Below are positions 44,480 to 53,460 of a stretch of DNA of 64,000 bases, one piece after another (the stretch's first letter is position 1; each line of letters starts with the position of its first letter). The stretch spans positions 1,612,001 to 1,676,000 of the forward strand of contig CAVVKW010000004.1 in NCBI GenBank assembly GCA_963749035.1. Direction: 5' to 3'. A model generated the notes under the pieces. That model was given only the letters and a program-made list of their open reading frames with translations, had not been told where the DNA came from and searched no databases. The translations under genes were made by a program, and so were the position numbers. Origin of the DNA: CAVVKW01 sp963749035 (GTDB lineage Bacteria > Verrucomicrobiota > Verrucomicrobiia > Chthoniobacterales > JAATET01).

Positions 44480-46108
44480 TCAGTTTTCTTCCTCCCGGGG
44501 CGGCAGAACGCCGGCATCGCGGAGTTCGTGATTCGTCCGATAAACCATCCGCTCCTGGGCATTCTGGCCCTCGAGCAGTTCAACCAGTTTCTCTTCCGCT
44601 CGCGGATCGGTTCCGCGTGCCGCCAAGGCGCGGTAAGCCGTTAGCGTCGTATCCTGCATCGCGAGGCTCTGCAGCAAATTCTCGAGTTTGCGTTTCAGAT
44701 CCGTCGCGATGGCCGCGGGCACGACGCGATTCATGGTTCGACCGTAGTCCTCGACGCTACCGTTCGGGCCCACGAGCCGATGGAGATTCGTATCGATGAC
44801 TCGAACGACTTCCGGACCGAAGTGCTCCAGATTCGGACTGAATCCAGCTCGAAAGCCTCCCTCTCGTGGCATGAAAGGCTTCACTTGCTTCGGAGGAACG
44901 ACACCCACCACCGCTGGCAGCATCCCACTCTCGGCCGAGAATTTCGCGTTACTCCGTTGGGAGGTGATGAATTGAAGGAAATCGATCGCGAGTTCCGTCT
45001 GATCAGCCTGACGCGTCACCCCGAACGCCACCCCGGTCTGGAGCGCGACTTCACTAAAAAGACCGACGACGTTTTTTCCGAAGTCTGGATCTTCCCGAGT
45101 CGGCTGCGGCATCGCAAAGGCACCCACCTCGAACGGCGATTGAATCCGGATGCTGGTCGCGTCCCAACTTCCGGTCGCGATCATGAGCGCCCGCCCCTGC
45201 ACGAAGTAAAACAGGGCGTCGTCTCGGTCGAGAGAAAGGAATCCCGGTTGCATGTGTCGTCCGATCTGCTGCATCAGCCTGAGGCCATCCTGCACGGCGG
45301 GAGTCTCCCAGTCCCAGCGCCCCCGAAGTGCCGCCAAGGCAAGTTCGATCGTGTCAGGCCGAGGACTCCCCGTGGGTTCGAGTTCGAAACTCAGCTTCTG
45401 CGTCTGCGACCGGAAGAGGTCATCCATCATCCGCGGCGAGTGATACTTCGACCCCGCGATCGGTAGGAGGCTCTGACCGCCCGGCAGTTCGTAGTCTGCC
45501 GCCGACTCGCAGAGCTCGACGAATTCGCGGTAATTCGTCGGCACGACGTCACGGCCACTCACCTCGCGAAGCAGCGCGCGATTGTAGAAAACGCGCGTCG
45601 TGAACATCGTCATCGGCACGCCGTAGTAGTCGAGCAGAACGTTGGAGAACGTCTCCATCGACTCGAGGTTGTCGACGAACGTTTCCCGCCAGGGCACCCC
45701 GGCCAGATCGGTGCCGACGTTGTAGGGATTGGGAATTCGCACCCACGGGGTCAGCGGAACAAAATAACGCGCGCGTTCCTCGTCGCCCGTGCCCATCGGG
45801 CCGCCGAGTTGAATGATGGCCGGAGCCGTGCCCCCGATGAGTTGGGTCTTCGACCAATTTTGCGCGATCTGCTCGGGGATCGCCATTTGCTCGACCTCCA
45901 CCCCGGGATGCAGCTCCTCGTACTCCCGAGCCAACTTGTCGAACGCGCCGCGGAGCCCACCTTCCAATTGCCAATGCGCGAAGCGCAACGTCACAACCCC
46001 CTCCTTCGCCTTCGGACCCTCGATCGAGAAGACGCGGAGAAGCGCGACGGCGAACGCCAATGCAAGCAGCGCGATTCCTACCCCGTTCATGACCTTCCCG
46101 ATCTTCAC
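44480..46108 (-). CDS. ABC importer extracellular solute-binding protein
   Basis: 542 residues, larger than usual (about 420). Residues 1-30 (MKIGKVMNGVGIALLALAFA) are hydrophobic but carry no lipobox Cys, so the protein is either secreted to the periplasm or left tethered by this segment. VTLRFAHWQLEGGLRGAFDK and FYNRALLREVSG are typical of family 1 carbohydrate-binding proteins. The last about 110 residues after RVIDTNLHRLVGPNGSVEDYG are an unusual helical, charged extension. It overlaps the TPR gene by four bases (ATGA), and stop and permease start are adjacent. The ligand is probably an oligosaccharide. Confidence 0.85.
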   Translation of the reverse strand: MKIGKVMNGVGIALLALAFAVALLRVFSIEGPKAKEGVVTLRFAHWQLEGGLRGAFDKLAREYEELHPGVEVEQMAIPEQIAQNWSKTQLIGGTAPAIIQLGGPMGTGDEERARYFVPLTPWVRIPNPYNVGTDLAGVPWRETFVDNLESMETFSNVLLDYYGVPMTMFTTRVFYNRALLREVSGRDVVPTNYREFVELCESAADYELPGGQSLLPIAGSKYHSPRMMDDLFRSQTQKLSFELEPTGSPRPDTIELALAALRGRWDWETPAVQDGLRLMQQIGRHMQPGFLSLDRDDALFYFVQGRALMIATGSWDATSIRIQSPFEVGAFAMPQPTREDPDFGKNVVGLFSEVALQTGVAFGVTRQADQTELAIDFLQFITSQRSNAKFSAESGMLPAVVGVVPPKQVKPFMPREGGFRAGFSPNLEHFGPEVVRVIDTNLHRLVGPNGSVEDYGRTMNRVVPAAIATDLKRKLENLLQSLAMQDTTLTAYRALAARGTDPRAEEKLVELLEGQNAQERMVYRTNHELRDAGVLPPREEEN

Positions 46109-47019
46109 GATGCGCCCTCCTTTCCTGTCCCAATTTTTCGGAGCCGCGATTCGACCACCGGTCGGCGCACGTCCCTCCGGAAATCTTTCAGAAATTTTTC
46201 GTAGAACTTTCGCGCGACGTCATTCCGACCAACTTCATGAGCAAATTCGCCGATTTGAAAGACAACGTCGCCGCGCGTCTTCGCGTTCGCGATGCCGAGC
46301 TTCTCAGCCTGGATGAAATGGCCCAGCGCGGCCGCTTTGTCCCCGGTCACGTATTTCTCCGCGTCGGCCAGCAGCAAGTGGAGGTCCTTGCGAGCCGGAC
46401 CGTAGGTGATCGCGCCGACCCTCTCGTTCCACCGCTGGATCGCCAGAGCCTGCTCGTCAGCCCGTCCCGTCCAGACCTCGAGCGTCGCGAATTTGACCGA
46501 GGCGATGTCGGCCAGGCGGTGGCCGGAATGCGCGTCGATCAGTTGGCGAAACTGACGGCGAGCCTTCGCCAGATCCGGTTTTGCCCGGTGAACCTGCTCC
46601 GCTCGAGCCCGCAGATATTCCGCCTCGACGGCGACGTCCTCACCAGAATGCTCGGTCATGATTTTCTCAAACAACTCGATCGCCCGATCCACTCTTCCGT
46701 CCGTTTTCGGTTGCAGATTGAGCAGCACTGCCGCCCGACCCAGCAGCATCTGCGGATCATCAACCGACGCTCCCTTCGCTTCGGAGAACCCGGCATGCGC
46801 CTCTTCCAACAACTGTTGTGCCGCCGCCCGCCACGGGTCGTCGCCTTCCCTCTGCGCAGGCACCACTCCGCCCCCGGCAATCAGAACCAACAACGCTCCA
46901 CCCAAACACCAGTTGGCGCGAACGTCCGTCCGCGCAGTGAGTGCCGACCAACCAAAGGATTCATTCTTCGGTAAGGCGTTCCCGCGGTCCGCGAGTTTCG
47001 CGTGGTGCCTATCCCGCAT
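46105..47019 (-). CDS. Membrane-anchored TPR-like protein of the importer operon
   Basis: About 304 residues from the ATG at 47019; a GTG at 47058 is the longest choice. A single hydrophobic segment (CLGGALLVLIAGGGVV, about residues 37-52) is a signal or anchor, followed by helical tetratricopeptide-like repeats (RAIELFEKIMTEHSGED, YEKFLKDFRRDV) to the end. It heads the importer operon and overlaps the binding-protein gene by four bases. TPR proteins usually bind partners; here it may organise the binding protein or other envelope components. No enzyme motif is seen. Confidence 0.7.
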   Translation of the reverse strand: MRDRHHAKLADRGNALPKNESFGWSALTARTDVRANWCLGGALLVLIAGGGVVPAQREGDDPWRAAAQQLLEEAHAGFSEAKGASVDDPQMLLGRAAVLLNLQPKTDGRVDRAIELFEKIMTEHSGEDVAVEAEYLRARAEQVHRAKPDLAKARRQFRQLIDAHSGHRLADIASVKFATLEVWTGRADEQALAIQRWNERVGAITYGPARKDLHLLLADAEKYVTGDKAAALGHFIQAEKLGIANAKTRGDVVFQIGEFAHEVGRNDVARKFYEKFLKDFRRDVRRPVVESRLRKIGTGKEGAS

Positions 47020-47282
47020 CGGCGTCACGAGTGGCGGGTTGCGACACGGTGCGGCCACGGTCGACTCCTGCTGACGCCCCCCTCCCGACCCCCGGTCGGT
47101 CGTTTCACGTCAACCAAGCCCATCGGCGGAAGCAAGTGGGCGCAGATAGCTTTCGCTGATCGTGCCCATCGATTTTTAGTTCTCATGGCCTGAGCGGGGG
47201 GATGCCCGAACTGTTCCTATATTCTCTACAAAGCTGATAAGTTGTCGAGGTGCGGCCAAGAAACGGCCTGGATTCCCTATCG

Positions 47283-47294
47283 GAAAGCGGTTTC
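47283..47294. promoter_or_regulatory. LacI-like operator candidate
   Basis: GAAAGCGGTTTC is palindromic except for one position and has the central CG typical of LacI-family sites. It lies 20 bases before the beta-mannosidase ATG in the 295-base divergent gap between the importer operon and that gene. No LacI-type regulator is in the window. Confidence 0.3.
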
Positions 47295-47314
47295 GCCATT
47301 ATCCTCGAAGACTC

Positions 47315-49804
47315 ATGAACAGTTCAGTCCCCCTTCATGCCGGCTGGAGATTTCGGCAGGTCGGCCAATCGCAGTGGCTCAGTGCCAAAGTTCCCGGTTG
47401 CGTCCACACCGATCTCCGCCGACACGAGCTCATCCCAGACCCGTTCTACGCCCGCAACGAGCAAGAGGTCTTTTGGGTTGAAACGGTCGACTGGGAATAC
47501 GAACTCGAATTCGACGCCACCGAACTCTTCGCCCGTCATGAACACATCGATCTCGTCGCCGATGGCCTCGACACCATCGCCACGCTCCGGCTAAACGGAG
47601 CAGGACTCGCGCAGACCGATAACATGTTCGTCGGCTGGCGATTTGCGGTAAAGGACCTGTTGAACCCGCGGACGAACCGCCTCGAGATTCAATTCAAGAA
47701 TCCGAACGCTGCGATCGAGTCTCGCGACGCCCGACGTGAGCCAATCCTTTCGGACCACGTCGGCGGCCGCACGCAGCTTCGCAAGCAGCAGTGCTCGTTC
47801 GGCTGGGACTGGGGGCCTCGCCTGGCCACCAGCGGGATCTGGAGACCAATCCGTATGGAAGGCTGGTCGCTCAACCGCATCGCGGACTTTCACGTCCAGC
47901 AACAACACCAAAAAAACAAGTGCGAGGTCACCGTCGACGTCGAACCTCAGCTCGCACGAGAATCGCCGGTCACCGTCCGGGCCCGCTTGGCACTCGGCGA
48001 CGCTCTGGTGGCGGAAGCGGAAGAGTCCTCCGGCTCAACTTTGAAACTCGCCGTCGAATCGCCCGCCCTCTGGTGGCCCAACGGAATGGGCCAACGGCCG
48101 ATCTACGAATTGACGATCGAGATGCTGGCCGAAGGTGCGATCATCGACACGCGAACGCAGCGTCTGGGCTTGTGCCAGATCGAGCTCGATCAATCGGCTG
48201 ACAAGTGGGGCGAGAAGTTTCAGTTCAACGTCAATGGACGCCCGGTGTTTGCGAAAGGTGCGAACTGGATTCCCGCTCACAGCTTCGTCAACGAAGGCGA
48301 ATGCCGAATTCCTGAACTACTCGATTCGGCCGCGGAAGCACACATGAACATGCTGCGCGTCTGGGGCGGCGGCATCTACGAGTTGGACTCGTTCTACCAA
48401 GGGTGCCTCGAGCGCGGGTTACTGGTGTGGCAGGATTTCATGTTTGCCTGCGCGATCTACCCGGGCGATCGCGAATTTCTGGACCAGGTCCGCCGAGAGA
48501 TCGAACACCAAGTGCGCCGGCTTCGGAACCACGCTCACATTGCGCTTTGGTGCGGAAACAACGAGAACGAGCAGATCTTCAAGTCCGCTATCACGGCCAA
48601 AAGAAATCTACTCCGCGATTACGAGCGAGTCTTCCTCGATTCGATTCCGAACACGCTCGAACGTCTCTGTCCCGGAGCGCGCTACATCTCGAGTTCGGAA
48701 CACAATCCTCACGATCGCTTCGGAGACACCGGCAACCCCGATTCCGGCGACGCCCACTTCTGGGGAGTCTGGCATCAGCGCCAACCGATCGCTGCCTACG
48801 AACGGCAGTTCCACCGTTTCTTTTCGGAATTCGGAATGCAGGCGTATCCCCACGTCGAGACGGCCCGCACCTTCACCGAAAGCACGAATCTTTTCGCCCC
48901 CGAGATGGACAATCACCAGAAGAATGGCGGCGGAAACCAGATTATTCTGCACTACATTTCGGAGCTCTACCGCTTTCCGAAAGACTACGAATCGACGGTT
49001 TACCTTTCGCAGATCATGCAGGCGTTTTGCCTCCGCTTCGGCATCGAGCACATGCGCCGGAACGTGCCGCGCACAATGGGCGCGCTCTATTGGCAGCTGA
49101 ACGACTGCTGGCCGACCGCCTCGTGGTCGAGCATCGACTTCGGCGGCCGTTGGAAGGCCCTTCACCACGCCGCGCGTCGATTCTTCGCGCCGACGTTGGT
49201 CTCGGTGAAGTGGATCGGCGAGGAAGTGATGCACACCAGCACGAACACCGTTCTGAGCACGGTCGACGGGCTGGAAATCCACACGGTTTACGACGGAGTC
49301 GGGAACGTCGACGGTGAACTGGAATGGAAGCTCTGGGCACTCAGCCGGAACGAGGTGGTCGACGAGGGATCGATGCCCGTAAAGCTAAAGCCCGGTCAGG
49401 CCGCCGTCCGCCGACGCCTGAAGCTGGAAAAACACGTTGCGGGTTACGGGCGCACCGATCTCGTTCTGCGGTCCCGGCTCTCCGCTGATGGTTACGAAGA
49501 CAGCGTCAACACGACGTTCATGACGAGCCCGCGCAACGTCGATTTTCCAACGTCCACGATTCGCAGCGAGGTTCGGAAAACGAGCAACCGCACCTTCGAC
49601 CTGACGCTCACCACGGACGCCCTCGCTTATCAGATCTACGTCAATCTCGGAGACGCCCTGGCGCACAAAATCTCCGACAACTTCTTCGACGTGTTCCCGG
49701 GAGAGGAGAAGTGCGTCACCCTCGAAGTATCGGAACCCCGTACCGTCGGAGAGATCCGGAAACTGCTGAAAGTTATCAGCTACCGAGACAGCTATGACGA
49801 CTAA
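47315..49804 (+). CDS. Cytosolic GH2 beta-mannosidase-type enzyme
   Basis: 829 residues, usual length for the family, without signal peptide. N-terminal sugar-binding domain (VPGCVHTDL, then FGWDWGPR around 162-169), Ig-like domain, barrel with acid/base Glu417 in CGNNENEQ and nucleophile Glu505 in FFSEFGMQ, and LYWQLNDCWP later. CSFGWDWGP and the NNENE acid/base loop are the marks of beta-mannosidases rather than beta-galactosidases. It would remove terminal beta-mannose from imported oligosaccharides. It is divergent from the importer operon and may be co-regulated with it. Confidence 0.9.
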   Translation: MNSSVPLHAGWRFRQVGQSQWLSAKVPGCVHTDLRRHELIPDPFYARNEQEVFWVETVDWEYELEFDATELFARHEHIDLVADGLDTIATLRLNGAGLAQTDNMFVGWRFAVKDLLNPRTNRLEIQFKNPNAAIESRDARREPILSDHVGGRTQLRKQQCSFGWDWGPRLATSGIWRPIRMEGWSLNRIADFHVQQQHQKNKCEVTVDVEPQLARESPVTVRARLALGDALVAEAEESSGSTLKLAVESPALWWPNGMGQRPIYELTIEMLAEGAIIDTRTQRLGLCQIELDQSADKWGEKFQFNVNGRPVFAKGANWIPAHSFVNEGECRIPELLDSAAEAHMNMLRVWGGGIYELDSFYQGCLERGLLVWQDFMFACAIYPGDREFLDQVRREIEHQVRRLRNHAHIALWCGNNENEQIFKSAITAKRNLLRDYERVFLDSIPNTLERLCPGARYISSSEHNPHDRFGDTGNPDSGDAHFWGVWHQRQPIAAYERQFHRFFSEFGMQAYPHVETARTFTESTNLFAPEMDNHQKNGGGNQIILHYISELYRFPKDYESTVYLSQIMQAFCLRFGIEHMRRNVPRTMGALYWQLNDCWPTASWSSIDFGGRWKALHHAARRFFAPTLVSVKWIGEEVMHTSTNTVLSTVDGLEIHTVYDGVGNVDGELEWKLWALSRNEVVDEGSMPVKLKPGQAAVRRRLKLEKHVAGYGRTDLVLRSRLSADGYEDSVNTTFMTSPRNVDFPTSTIRSEVRKTSNRTFDLTLTTDALAYQIYVNLGDALAHKISDNFFDVFPGEEKCVTLEVSEPRTVGEIRKLLKVISYRDSYDD

Positions 49805-49832
49805 GGCGTTCAGCCGAGATCGGCCGGAAGTC

Positions 49833-51317
49833 TTAGAGCCATTTTTTCGAATACTCCCCGAGTCGCATCACGACGGTCTTCGTCTCGGTAAATTCCTCGA
49901 CGCTGTGCGGACCGAGCTCGCGACCGAGGCCGGATTGCTTATACCCACCGAATGGCAATTCCGGAGATCCGTCGAGGAAGGTGTTGATCCAGACCGTGCC
50001 CGCCTTCAGCAATCGCGTCAGCCGGATCGCGCGATCGGCGTTCGTCGTCCACACGCTGGCGCTCAGGCCGTAGTCGGTTCCATTTGCGATCTTCAGAGCT
50101 TCGCTCTCATCCTTGAAGCGGAGAACCGTGAGCACCGGACCGAAGATCTCCGCGGTCGCGGCGGCCATGTTCGAAGTCACCCCGTCGATCACCGTGGTCT
50201 CAACAAACCGTCCCGTGCCGCACCTCAGCTCTCCTCCTCCAAGCGACACCTTGGCCCCGTCCTTCCGGGCGTCTTCGACGTGACCAAGGATCTTCTCCTG
50301 TTGTTTGTCGTTGATGATCGCGCCGAGCTTGACGTTCTCGTCGAGCGGGTCGCCCACGGGAATGGTCCGACTCGCCTCGACGACGCGCTTCACGAGCTCA
50401 TCGGCGATTGATTCTTCGACCAGAATGCGGCTCCCGCTGTTACAGCATTCGCCCATGTTGAAAAACACACCGTGCACGACGGAATCCACGACGGCGTCCA
50501 TCTCCGCGTCGGCGAAAATGAGCTGCGGATTTTTGCCACCAAGTTCGAGCGCGACCTTCTTCAGCGTCGATCCCGCCGATTCGGCAATCTTCTTTCCGAC
50601 CGCCGTCGATCCCGTGAAGGAGACGAAGTCGACTTCGGCACTCTCGACCATGGCCGATCCCACCGGGTCCCCGTAGCCGGTAACGACGTTGCAAACACCG
50701 TCTGGCAGTCCAGCTTCCTTGAGCAATTCAGCGAGCCGCAGCGTCGTGCCACTTGTCAGCTCACTCGGTTTGACGACACAGGTGCAGCCGGCGGCCAGAG
50801 CGAAAGGGATCTTCTGGCTGGCAATCAGAATCGGGAAATTCCAAGGCGTGATGAGCGCACAAACCCCGATCGGCTCCCGCAACGTCAGTCCAAGCATGCC
50901 GTCTCCGAGCGTGTTGGTCGTCTCACCGTGCAAATGACGGCAAAGTGCCGCGGCGTAATCCCAGATCCCGGCGGCCCAGTCCATTTCGTCTCGCGCCTGG
51001 GCGATCGGCTTGCCGCTCTCGAGGCATTCGATCAGGCCCAGCTCCAGTTTGTTGGCTCGGATCAGGTCGGCGGTTTTCTGAAGAATGGTCTGCCGCTCCG
51101 CTCCGCTCGTCGACGGCCACGGACCTTCGTCGAACGCTCGTCGCGCCGCCGCAATCGCTGCGCTCACGTCAGCCGCCGTTCCCTCGGCGTAGGTGCTGAC
51201 CACGGTGTCGACGTGACCCGGGCTGGTGCGCTCGATGCGTCCAACGGACTCGCCGTTCGTCGTTTGTCCGTTGATGAAGTGTTGGTAGTCGGTCGCGGAT
51301 TCGGGGAGTTTATTCAT
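49833..51317 (-). CDS. Aldehyde dehydrogenase (NAD(P)-dependent)
   Basis: 494 residues. PWNFPILIASQK (Asn160), FTGSTAVGKKIAES for cofactor binding, VALELGGKNPQLIF with Glu258, and catalytic Cys292 in GECCNSGSR are all present. Sequence layout fits the large betaine-aldehyde/lactaldehyde dehydrogenase group; the aldehyde cannot be named. It is the last gene of the GntR-controlled operon: the start overlaps the 3' end of the CoA-transferase as annotated by 8 bases, but would be clear of it if the transferase ended at 51351. No signal peptide. Confidence 0.9.
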   Translation of the reverse strand: MNKLPESATDYQHFINGQTTNGESVGRIERTSPGHVDTVVSTYAEGTAADVSAAIAAARRAFDEGPWPSTSGAERQTILQKTADLIRANKLELGLIECLESGKPIAQARDEMDWAAGIWDYAAALCRHLHGETTNTLGDGMLGLTLREPIGVCALITPWNFPILIASQKIPFALAAGCTCVVKPSELTSGTTLRLAELLKEAGLPDGVCNVVTGYGDPVGSAMVESAEVDFVSFTGSTAVGKKIAESAGSTLKKVALELGGKNPQLIFADAEMDAVVDSVVHGVFFNMGECCNSGSRILVEESIADELVKRVVEASRTIPVGDPLDENVKLGAIINDKQQEKILGHVEDARKDGAKVSLGGGELRCGTGRFVETTVIDGVTSNMAAATAEIFGPVLTVLRFKDESEALKIANGTDYGLSASVWTTNADRAIRLTRLLKAGTVWINTFLDGSPELPFGGYKQSGLGRELGPHSVEEFTETKTVVMRLGEYSKKWL

Positions 51318-52551
51318 AAGACGGTCGGGAGGAGATTAGAGGAGTGAGGTTCAGGACAGTATGCGCTCTTCGAACATTCGGTCGATCTCTTCGGACGGAA
51401 TAACCAAGTTCGGAGGCAATGGTTCGCGAATGTTCTCCGAGACCGGGAGGCGGCTGCCTGACGGTGGCCGGGGTGGAGTGAAGTCGCATCGGCGTTCCGA
51501 GCATCTTCATCGGACCCACACTCGGGACGTCCATCTCCACGACCATCTTGTTGGCTGCGATCTGAGGATCGTGCATTGCCTCGCGGAAACTCCGGACTCT
51601 CGCGCAGAACACTCCGTTCGCCTCGAGGTCGGTGATCCATTCCTCCGTCTTGCGCTCCACGAAGCGGGCTGCCAGCAACTCATTCAAGGCGTCCCGATTC
51701 TCGATCTGAAGAGACTCCGTCGAAAACTCGGGCTGCTGCGAAAGGTCGCCGAGATCGAGTGCCGTCGAGATGTCGCGCAATGAGTTGTCGGAGAACACGG
51801 GGGAAACTTCGATGTAGCCGTCGGCGGTCGCGAACGCCTTGTTGATCGCTGCTTCGGTGCCTCCCACGGCCGCCGGCGCGTCGATCTTCTCGCGGTTGAG
51901 TTCGGATGCTCCCTCCCAAGCGTGAGCGTGGAACGCGACGCTCAGCAGATCCGTGGAAACGAACTGCCCACGACCCGTCTGGTGACGGTTCTGAAGCGCG
52001 ATGAGGATTCCGATCATCAGATTGAGGCCCGCGGGGTAATCCACGCTGATGCCACCGGGGATCGGCGCCTTTGCCGGGTCGGGCTGGATGAACCAACCAC
52101 CCTCGGCTCTCGCCATCATGTCGTGTCCCCCGCGACCGCTGTCGGCGTAGGGACCATGATCGCCCCAGCCACTACTCCAGGCGTAAACGAGGCGCGGATT
52201 GACCTCCGCCATGGCCTCGTATCCGAACCCCAGTTTCTCCATCACGCCCTTGCGAAAGTTGTGAACCACGATGTCTGCCTGCTCGACGAGTTTCCGAATG
52301 AGGGCTTTGCCGTCCTCCGATTTCATGTTCACCGCGAGCGACCGCTTGTTGCGGTTGAGATTGGCAAACGGAAGGGAGACTCCGCCGGCGAACGGACCCC
52401 ACGCGCGACTCCAGTCTCCCGAGCCGGGACGCTCGACCTTGATGACGTCCGCTCCGTAGTCGGCGAGAAGCTGCGTTCCCACGGGCCCTTGATAGACGTG
52501 GCTAAAATCGAGAACGCGCAGACCTTCGAGCGCTTGCTGGGGTTGGTTCAT
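51310..52551 (-). CDS. Class III CoA-transferase (CaiB/BaiF type), shifted C-terminus
   Basis: 413 residues as read, started at the ATG at 52551. ALEGLRVLDFSHVYQGP and LNRNKRSLAVN are family hallmarks; catalytic Asp171 is in SVDYPAGLN. It would move CoA between an acyl-CoA and a free acid. The last part is abnormal: after ELGYS the frame runs VRRDRPNVRRAH on to 51310, while skipping one base near 51396 gives SEEIDRMFEERILS and a stop at 51351, the usual end of the family. So either a real indel changed the tail or one base is wrong. Ten bases after the enoyl-CoA hydratase, before the aldehyde dehydrogenase. Confidence 0.86.
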   Translation of the reverse strand: MNQPQQALEGLRVLDFSHVYQGPVGTQLLADYGADVIKVERPGSGDWSRAWGPFAGGVSLPFANLNRNKRSLAVNMKSEDGKALIRKLVEQADIVVHNFRKGVMEKLGFGYEAMAEVNPRLVYAWSSGWGDHGPYADSGRGGHDMMARAEGGWFIQPDPAKAPIPGGISVDYPAGLNLMIGILIALQNRHQTGRGQFVSTDLLSVAFHAHAWEGASELNREKIDAPAAVGGTEAAINKAFATADGYIEVSPVFSDNSLRDISTALDLGDLSQQPEFSTESLQIENRDALNELLAARFVERKTEEWITDLEANGVFCARVRSFREAMHDPQIAANKMVVEMDVPSVGPMKMLGTPMRLHSTPATVRQPPPGLGEHSRTIASELGYSVRRDRPNVRRAHTVLNLTPLISSRPSYE

Positions 52552-52561
52552 GAGATCGAAG

Positions 52562-53365
52562 TTACTTTCGGCGGTTGAGGAACGCCTCGAGGCGCTCGAG
52601 AGTTTCGGAATCCAACAAGCATCCGCGGGATTGGAGGGCTTCGGCGGCGGCGTTCCGCTCCCGTTCGCCGCAATCTTTGGCGGCAAGGAGCTTTTTGAAC
52701 GTTGCCAAGGCGTATCGGCTGTTGCCCCCGATCGCTTCGAGGGTCGCCGCCATCTCCCGTTCCAATTCTTCCGTCGTTCCAGAAAAATCAACCAGACCGC
52801 ACCTTTCCGCCTCACCTCCGTTCAGAACGCGTCCCGTAAAGAAGAGCTTTTTGGCGGTGGAAACGCCGACCCGGTCGGCCAATCGCCGACACCCTCCCCA
52901 GCCGGGAATGAAACCCAGCTTCGCTTCCGTCTGCCCAAGCCGCGCCGTCTCCGCGGCAAAGATCAAATCGCAGGACATGGCGAGCTCGAGTCCGCCTCCC
53001 ATTGCAAATCCATCCACTCGCGCGATCACCGGACACGGCAGGTCTTCGAGCCGATTCAAAACCCGGTGACCCAGCATCACCCAAGGCACGATCGAATCCG
53101 CGTCCGTATTCTTCAACACCTCGAGGTTCGCACCGACGCAGAAATACTTGTCTGAAGCACTCCGAACGACCACTGCCCGGCACGCGTTCGCCTCCAAATC
53201 CGTGATGGCCGCCTCGAGCTCCTCCAAGACCGAAACGTCAAGGGTCGGCGGTTTGCCCGGTGGGGGCACGAGCGTCAAATACCCCACTCCCTCGCTGAAT
53301 TCGACGCCAACGATCGTTCGGGCAAGCGCTGAGGAAGCGGAAGTGGCTGGTGATGATTCGGGCAC
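52562..53365 (-). CDS. Enoyl-CoA hydratase/isomerase family protein
   Basis: 267 residues with the crotonase fold. Oxyanion-hole segments are CVGANLEVL (about 76-84) and DGFAMGGGLELAMSCD (about 118-133); the two catalytic Glu match Glu127 and Glu147 of TEAKLGFIPGWGG. It would hydrate an enoyl-CoA or do related chemistry. It is first in the operon with CoA-transferase and aldehyde dehydrogenase, reading away from the GntR gene across a 95-base gap. The first 17 residues are Ser/Ala-rich and may be disordered. Confidence 0.88.
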   Translation of the reverse strand: MPESSPATSASSALARTIVGVEFSEGVGYLTLVPPPGKPPTLDVSVLEELEAAITDLEANACRAVVVRSASDKYFCVGANLEVLKNTDADSIVPWVMLGHRVLNRLEDLPCPVIARVDGFAMGGGLELAMSCDLIFAAETARLGQTEAKLGFIPGWGGCRRLADRVGVSTAKKLFFTGRVLNGGEAERCGLVDFSGTTEELEREMAATLEAIGGNSRYALATFKKLLAAKDCGERERNAAAEALQSRGCLLDSETLERLEAFLNRRK

Positions 53366-53407
53366 GGAAGTGAGGGAAACGTCGCGATCTTTCGCTGGAC
53401 CGCAGAA

Positions 53408-53442
53408 TTGACATCATTCCGCGTTCGCCGCAGGATTGTCAA
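53408..53442. promoter_or_regulatory. Divergent promoters of the GntR regulator and CoA operon
   Basis: Plus strand: TTGACA at 53408-53413 with a weak CAGGAT at 53431-53436, 17 bases apart, reading toward the GntR gene. Minus strand: TTGACA at 53442-53437 and AATGAT at 53418-53413, 18 bases apart, reading toward enoyl-CoA hydratase. The two overlap each other and the operator at 53434-53447. Confidence 0.5.
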
Positions 53443-53447
53443 CAATC
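53434..53447. promoter_or_regulatory. GntR/FadR-type palindromic operator
   Basis: GATTGT-CA-ACAATC is a perfect palindrome with the TTGT-N2-ACAA core seen for FCD-type GntR regulators. It covers the -35 box of the divergent CoA operon and sits 14 bases before the GntR ATG, so occupancy would block both promoters until an effector is bound. Confidence 0.72.
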
Positions 53448-53460
53448 AACATTTCACAAG

